Of a stretch of DNA of 10,466 bases, positions 8,182 through 10,466 are shown in pieces. Within the stretch, counting starts at the first letter, position 1. Each line of letters opens with the position of its first letter. Under the pieces are notes generated by a model. That model saw only the letters and a list, made by a program, of their open reading frames with translations. It was not told where the DNA came from and made no database searches. The position numbers and the translations under genes are program-made. Source of the stretch: JAPUDQ01 sp049289035 (GTDB taxonomy: Bacteria; Patescibacteriota; Saccharimonadia; Saccharimonadales; Saccharimonadaceae); NCBI GenBank assembly GCA_049289035.1, contig JBAQIV010000052.1, positions 1-10,466 of the forward strand. The letters are read 5' to 3'.

Positions 8182-8210
8182 TGCTCTCACGCGGTGCTAT
8201 TGTAAGAGCA
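8182..8210 (+). promoter_or_regulatory. Promoter region of the GlsB-like gene, flanked by an inverted repeat
   Basis: In the 92-base gap after galU, TGC plus TATTGT (8198-8203) forms an extended -10 box. A start near 8210 would give a leader of about 28 bases with AAGGAG (8225-8230) 7 bases before the ATG. The -10 box lies between TGCTCT (8182-8187) and AGAGCA (8205-8210), a perfect 6-base inverted repeat with a 17-base centre. This could be an operator or chance. Confidence 0.4.
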
Positions 8211-8237
8211 TCAACAAAGTAAGTAAGGAGTAACGAA

Positions 8238-8519
8238 ATGGACGCAGGTTTAGGCGGATGGTTAGGTACTATCATAATCGGTGGTATCGCAGGATGGATA
8301 GCAAGTATGGTTATGAAAACTGACGCTTCTATGGGCGCAGTTGCAAATGTTGTCGTCGGTGTCGTCGGCGCATTGCTTGCAAACTTCCTCTTGCCAATCT
8401 TTGGCATTGCAGGGACAACGGACGGGTCTAGCACTGTCCGACAGCTTATCGTCGCATTTGTCGGTGCAGTCATTGTACTGTTCATCTTCAAACTCGTGAC
8501 TGGTCGTCGCACAGTCTAA
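8238..8519 (+). CDS. GlsB/YeaQ/YmgE-family small membrane protein
   Basis: This 93-residue integral membrane protein belongs to the family often labelled transglycosylase-associated. Three hydrophobic segments lie at about 7-26, 35-58 and 68-87. The glycine-rich N-terminus with GGIAGWIASMVM, then DASMGAVANVVVGVVGALL, is diagnostic of the family. Members are often linked to stress or envelope conditions, but no biochemical role is established. AAGGAG 7 bases upstream supports the ATG. The gene has its own promoter and is followed by a strong hairpin, so it is likely transcribed alone. Confidence 0.88.
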   Translation: MDAGLGGWLGTIIIGGIAGWIASMVMKTDASMGAVANVVVGVVGALLANFLLPIFGIAGTTDGSSTVRQLIVAFVGAVIVLFIFKLVTGRRTV

Positions 8520-8539
8520 TACTAATAGACCAATTCATT

Positions 8540-8588
8540 ATCGGATGAGAATTGTGGTATACTTATACTACAAGACTCATCCGGTTTT
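8540..8588 (+). terminator. Long hairpin, probable terminator of the GlsB-like gene
   Basis: The outer stem CGGATGAG (8542-8549) pairs perfectly with CTCATCCG (8576-8583) and is extended by one U-G and one A-U pair. After a 2x2 internal loop, the inner stem TTGTGGTATA (8552-8561) pairs with TATACTACAA (8564-8573) with one G-U wobble. A short T-run (8585-8588) follows. The hairpin lies 20 bases after the GlsB-like stop. The T-run is short, so termination may be partial. The palindrome might also act as a DNA site. Confidence 0.6.
8555..8569 (+). promoter_or_regulatory. Promoter of the 80-residue protein, inside the hairpin
   Basis: Two -10 boxes TATACT lie end to end at 8558-8563 and 8564-8569. 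The first is preceded by TGG, making an extended -10. No clear -35 is present. Starts near 8570-8576 would give a leader of about 40 bases ending in AAGGAG (8601-8606), 8 bases before the ATG at 8615. Transcripts starting here would lack the 5' arm of the surrounding hairpin. Confidence 0.45.
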
Positions 8589-8614
8589 GATATCACAAAT
8601 AAGGAGCATATCGT

Positions 8615-8857
8615 ATGTCAAATGCAGCTGAAATACTCGTGATTATTCTCTCAGTTGTTCTCGCCGTGTTTTTGATACTTTCTATTGTACTTACCGTCCT
8701 GTTAATTAAAGTTACGAAGCAAATTCGTCTCGTAGCCGACAACGCGCGCACGGCTTCAGAGCATGTCGCAAACATCGCTGGCAACGCAGCAAAATTTTCA
8801 TCGCCTGCATTGATCGGAAAATTTGTCTTCGACCAAGTGAAAAAGTTTCGTAGCTAA
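8615..8857 (+). CDS. Small single-pass membrane protein, function unknown
   Basis: This 80-residue protein is not assigned to a named family. A long hydrophobic helix covers about residues 6-33 (Ile, Leu and Val rich). A helical, amphipathic-looking cytoplasmic part follows, with TKQIRLVADNARTASEHVANIAGNAAKF and a basic end (QVKKFRS); the full stretch lies at residues 34-80. The layout recalls DUF948/YtxH-type small envelope proteins, but the similarity is only general. A good ribosome site, AAGGAG, supports the ATG. It lies next to another small membrane-protein gene but has its own promoter. Confidence 0.75.
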   Translation: MSNAAEILVIILSVVLAVFLILSIVLTVLLIKVTKQIRLVADNARTASEHVANIAGNAAKFSSPALIGKFVFDQVKKFRS

Positions 8858-8879
8858 ATTTTACGCCTTATAGAGCAAA

Positions 8880-8907
8880 CCGTATACCGTAGACCGTATA
8901 CCGTATA
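8880..8907. repeat. Left heptamer array, four CCGTAKA units
   Basis: Four adjacent 7-bp units lie 22 bases after the preceding stop codon: CCGTATA, CCGTAGA, CCGTATA, CCGTATA. They are the reverse complement of the heptamer in the larger array at 8964-9068, with a C/A difference at one position in three of the four. The two arrays therefore face each other across a 56-base spacer. Confidence 0.95.
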
Positions 8908-8913
8908 TATCCC

Positions 8914-8946
8914 AAAAAAGCACTTGACAGCTTCTTTCTATTTTTT
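8914..8946 (+). terminator. Weak hairpin plus T6 in the spacer between arrays
   Basis: AAAAAAGC (8914-8921) pairs with GCTTCTTT (8930-8937) at 7 of 8 positions around an 8-base loop, and TTTTTT follows at 8941-8946. It could end transcription of the 80-residue protein gene, but only two pairs are G-C. The loop contains TTGACA, which looks like a -35 box but has no good -10 box 16-18 bases on. Confidence 0.3.
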
Positions 8947-8963
8947 CACACTCACATTATAAG

Positions 8964-9068
8964 TCTACGGTCTACGGTCTACGGTCTACGGTCTACGGTC
9001 TACGGTCTACGGTCTACGGTCTACGGTCTACGGTCTACGGTCTACGGTCTACGGTATACTGTCTACGA
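8964..9068. repeat. Right heptamer array, 13 perfect TCTACGG units plus 2 variants
   Basis: Thirteen uninterrupted identical copies of TCTACGG run from 8964 to 9054. Two diverged units, TATACTG (9055-9061) and TCTACGA (9062-9068), follow. The array ends 9 bases before the dnaE -10 box. Units have no spacers, so it is a simple tandem repeat and not a CRISPR. It resembles in kind the short tandemly repeated heptanucleotides known between genes in cyanobacteria. Copy number could vary by slippage. Confidence 0.97.
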
Positions 9069-9070
9069 TC

Positions 9071-9083
9071 TTTTCGCTATAAT
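9071..9083 (+). promoter_or_regulatory. dnaE promoter, probably leaderless
   Basis: A consensus -10 box TATAAT (9078-9083), preceded by GC, ends 8 bases before the dnaE ATG at 9092. The mRNA should therefore begin at about the start codon. The position 17 bases upstream, where a -35 box would lie, is the variant repeat unit TATACTG. The heptamer array thus occupies the upstream promoter region. Confidence 0.6.
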
Positions 9084-9091
9084 AGATAGAT

Positions 9092-10466
9092 ATGACTGGA
9101 GGGAAAGCACCGGCAGCGACAGGGGCGTTATCGCCTAGTGATTTTGTGCATTTGCACAATCACACGCATCACAGTTTGCTCGACGGTTTGACCAAGGTCG
9201 ATGAACTAGTGTCGCGCGTCAAAGAGCTCGGTATGAACGCTGTAGCCATGACGGATCACGGTACGTTGTCGGGTGCGATCGAGTTTTATAAGGCGTGTAA
9301 AGCGCAGGACATAAAACCGATCATCGGCATCGAAACATATGTCGCGGCTCGCACCATTCATGACCGAGACCCGGCCAAAGACAAAGCCCGTTTTCACCTC
9401 ATTTTGCTGGCTATGAATAACACTGGCTACCAAAATCTCATGAAATTGAGCACGATTGCCAATCTTGAGGGTGTCTACTACAAGCCGCGTATCGACCATG
9501 ACCTGCTAAAAAAGCACAACGAAGGCTTGATTGCACTCAGTGCTTGTTTGGGCGGTGAAGTTGCCGAAAAAATCCGCCACGAGAGCTACGACGAAGCAAA
9601 AAAGACAGCGCTGTGGTACCAAGAAGTCTTTGGTGACCGCTACTATCTAGAAATTCAAGATCATGAGACCAAAGAACAAACCGAAACCAATCGCCAGATT
9701 CTGAAATTGTCTACTGACACTGGTATACCATGTGTCATAACCAGTGACGCGCACTACTTGCACGAATCTGACCAGGACGCTCACGAGATACTGCTTTGTG
9801 TCGGTACGGCAGCATTTTTGTCCGACGAAGGGCGCATGAGCCTGAAGGACTACCATTTGCACGTGACCGACCCGGGCGACGTCATCTCGCGGTGGGGCGA
9901 CAAACACCCAGAAATTATCACAAACACCAAAGCGATTGCCGATCGTTGCGATGTCAGCCTAGAGTTTGGCAAGATTCTGATCCCGCATTTTCCGGTACCA
10001 GAGGGTGAAACAGAAAAAAGTCATCTGGACATGCTGGTATGGCAGGGTATTGCGTGGCGGTACGGTAGCGTCGTCAAAGACGAGGCAAGTACGCTGTCCA
10101 TCGAAGCCGCTCGTAAAACGGTGTCAGCTGAAGTGGCAGCACGGGCCGATTTTGAACTAGGCATCATCGAAAGTATGGGGTTCAATGGTTACTTTTTGAT
10201 CATTCACGATTTTATAAATTGGGGTAAAAACCAGGGTATTATATTTGGGCCAGGACGAGGCAGTGCAGCGGGATCGATCATTGCCTATGCGCTCAATATT
10301 ACTGACCTCGATCCGATCAAATACGATCTGCTGTTTGAGCGTTTTTTGAACCCCGATCGTATATCGATGCCCGATATAGACATAGACATACAGGATACCC
10401 GGCGAGATGAAGTAATACAGTATTGTGTCCGTAAGTATGGTAGTGACCGTGTAGCTAACATTGTAA
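9092..10466 (+). CDS. dnaE: DnaE, DNA polymerase III alpha subunit (3' end cut by window)
   Basis: DnaE is the catalytic subunit of the replicative DNA polymerase. The first 458 codons are present and the frame is still open at the window end. An in-frame TAG at 9083-9085 and the absence of other start codons before the PHP domain fix the ATG. The PHP domain (about residues 18-280) keeps every metal ligand known from Mycobacterium tuberculosis DnaE1: H22, H24, D31, H56, E81, H102, C152, D219 and H221. This suggests an active 3'-5' proofreading exonuclease. The palm begins near 370. FGPGRGSAAGS is intact, and SMPDIDID holds the catalytic aspartates (D430 and D432 by comparison with E. coli D401/D403). 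The third aspartate, the fingers and the C-terminal domains lie outside the window. No Shine-Dalgarno precedes the ATG; a GGAGGG lies just after it. Confidence 0.96.
   Translation, partial: MTGGKAPAATGALSPSDFVHLHNHTHHSLLDGLTKVDELVSRVKELGMNAVAMTDHGTLSGAIEFYKACKAQDIKPIIGIETYVAARTIHDRDPAKDKARFHLILLAMNNTGYQNLMKLSTIANLEGVYYKPRIDHDLLKKHNEGLIALSACLGGEVAEKIRHESYDEAKKTALWYQEVFGDRYYLEIQDHETKEQTETNRQILKLSTDTGIPCVITSDAHYLHESDQDAHEILLCVGTAAFLSDEGRMSLKDYHLHVTDPGDVISRWGDKHPEIITNTKAIADRCDVSLEFGKILIPHFPVPEGETEKSHLDMLVWQGIAWRYGSVVKDEASTLSIEAARKTVSAEVAARADFELGIIESMGFNGYFLIIHDFINWGKNQGIIFGPGRGSAAGSIIAYALNITDLDPIKYDLLFERFLNPDRISMPDIDIDIQDTRRDEVIQYCVRKYGSDRVANIV

Noticed and set aside
8036..8512. Long minus-strand open frame of 158 codons
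   Set aside because: It runs across the end of galU, the intergenic promoter and the GlsB-like gene, shows no family motif, is rich in Thr/Pro/Ile as expected of antisense frames, and opposes a well-supported gene.
8924..8929. TTGACA as a -35 box for a promoter in the repeat spacer
   Set aside because: The best hexamer 17 bases downstream (CACACT) is poor, and the TATAAG at 8958 is 28 bases away, too far for normal spacing.
8964..9068. Tandem array as a CRISPR or as coding sequence
   Set aside because: Units are 7 bp with no spacers, so it is not a CRISPR. The + strand is free of stops only because the heptamer has none in any frame, and no start codon with a ribosome site leads into it.
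9796..10008. A 70-codon + strand frame inside dnaE
   Set aside because: It overlaps the conserved DnaE frame, which stays open to the window end with clear motifs. It is a shadow frame.
1..10466. Recoded TGA (glycine) as in Gracilibacteria/Absconditabacteria
   Set aside because: TGA ends uvrB, gatC, the HEPN-like gene and the NUDIX gene at the expected lengths, and no TGA interrupts a conserved domain.
1..10466. tRNA, rRNA, insertion sequence or prophage genes
   Set aside because: No cloverleaf, rRNA core sequence, transposase, integrase or phage protein was recognised. The region is ordinary chromosomal housekeeping apart from the repeat block.

Overview
The window looks like a contiguous piece of a small, compact bacterial genome of mid GC content, most likely a Patescibacteria/CPR member close to Candidatus Saccharibacteria. 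That placement is an inference. It rests on tightly packed genes with ATGA/GTGA overlaps, a DUF5671-like membrane protein with a pilin-like ectodomain, reliance on GatCAB, several small membrane proteins, and -10 boxes placed directly before start codons. TGA ends several genes and never interrupts a recognisable protein, so the recoded TGA of Gracilibacteria/Absconditabacteria is not in use. All genes are on the + strand.

Layout. (1) Positions 1-1949 hold nearly all of uvrB, missing about ten N-terminal codons. (2) Positions 2008-3126 encode a five-helix membrane protein with its own promoter. (3) Positions 3144-8145 form one apparent six-gene operon: gatC, gatA, an unnamed membrane-anchored HEPN-like gene, gatB, a NUDIX hydrolase and a galU-type nucleotidyltransferase. 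Each junction overlaps by 4 bases or is 2 bases apart. (4) Positions 8146-8857 hold two small membrane-protein genes, a GlsB/YeaQ-type protein and an 80-residue single-pass protein. A long hairpin with embedded -10 boxes separates them. (5) Positions 8858-9091 are non-coding and hold two facing arrays of a 7-bp repeat. (6) Positions 9092-10466 are the first 458 codons of dnaE, the replicative DNA polymerase III alpha subunit, which runs off the window.

How the genes work together. UvrB and DnaE serve DNA repair and replication. GatCAB converts Glu-tRNA(Gln) and/or Asp-tRNA(Asn) to the amidated forms. A HEPN-like protein with an R-x4-H motif, a possible RNase or RNA-binding signature, is translated from the same message. 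The NUDIX enzyme and GalU add nucleotide clean-up and UDP-sugar supply to that transcript.

The features most worth a second look are the HEPN-like gene inside the gat operon, the inverted heptamer arrays directly before the dnaE promoter, the hairpin at 8540-8585 that overlaps -10 boxes, and the apparently leaderless starts of gatC and dnaE.
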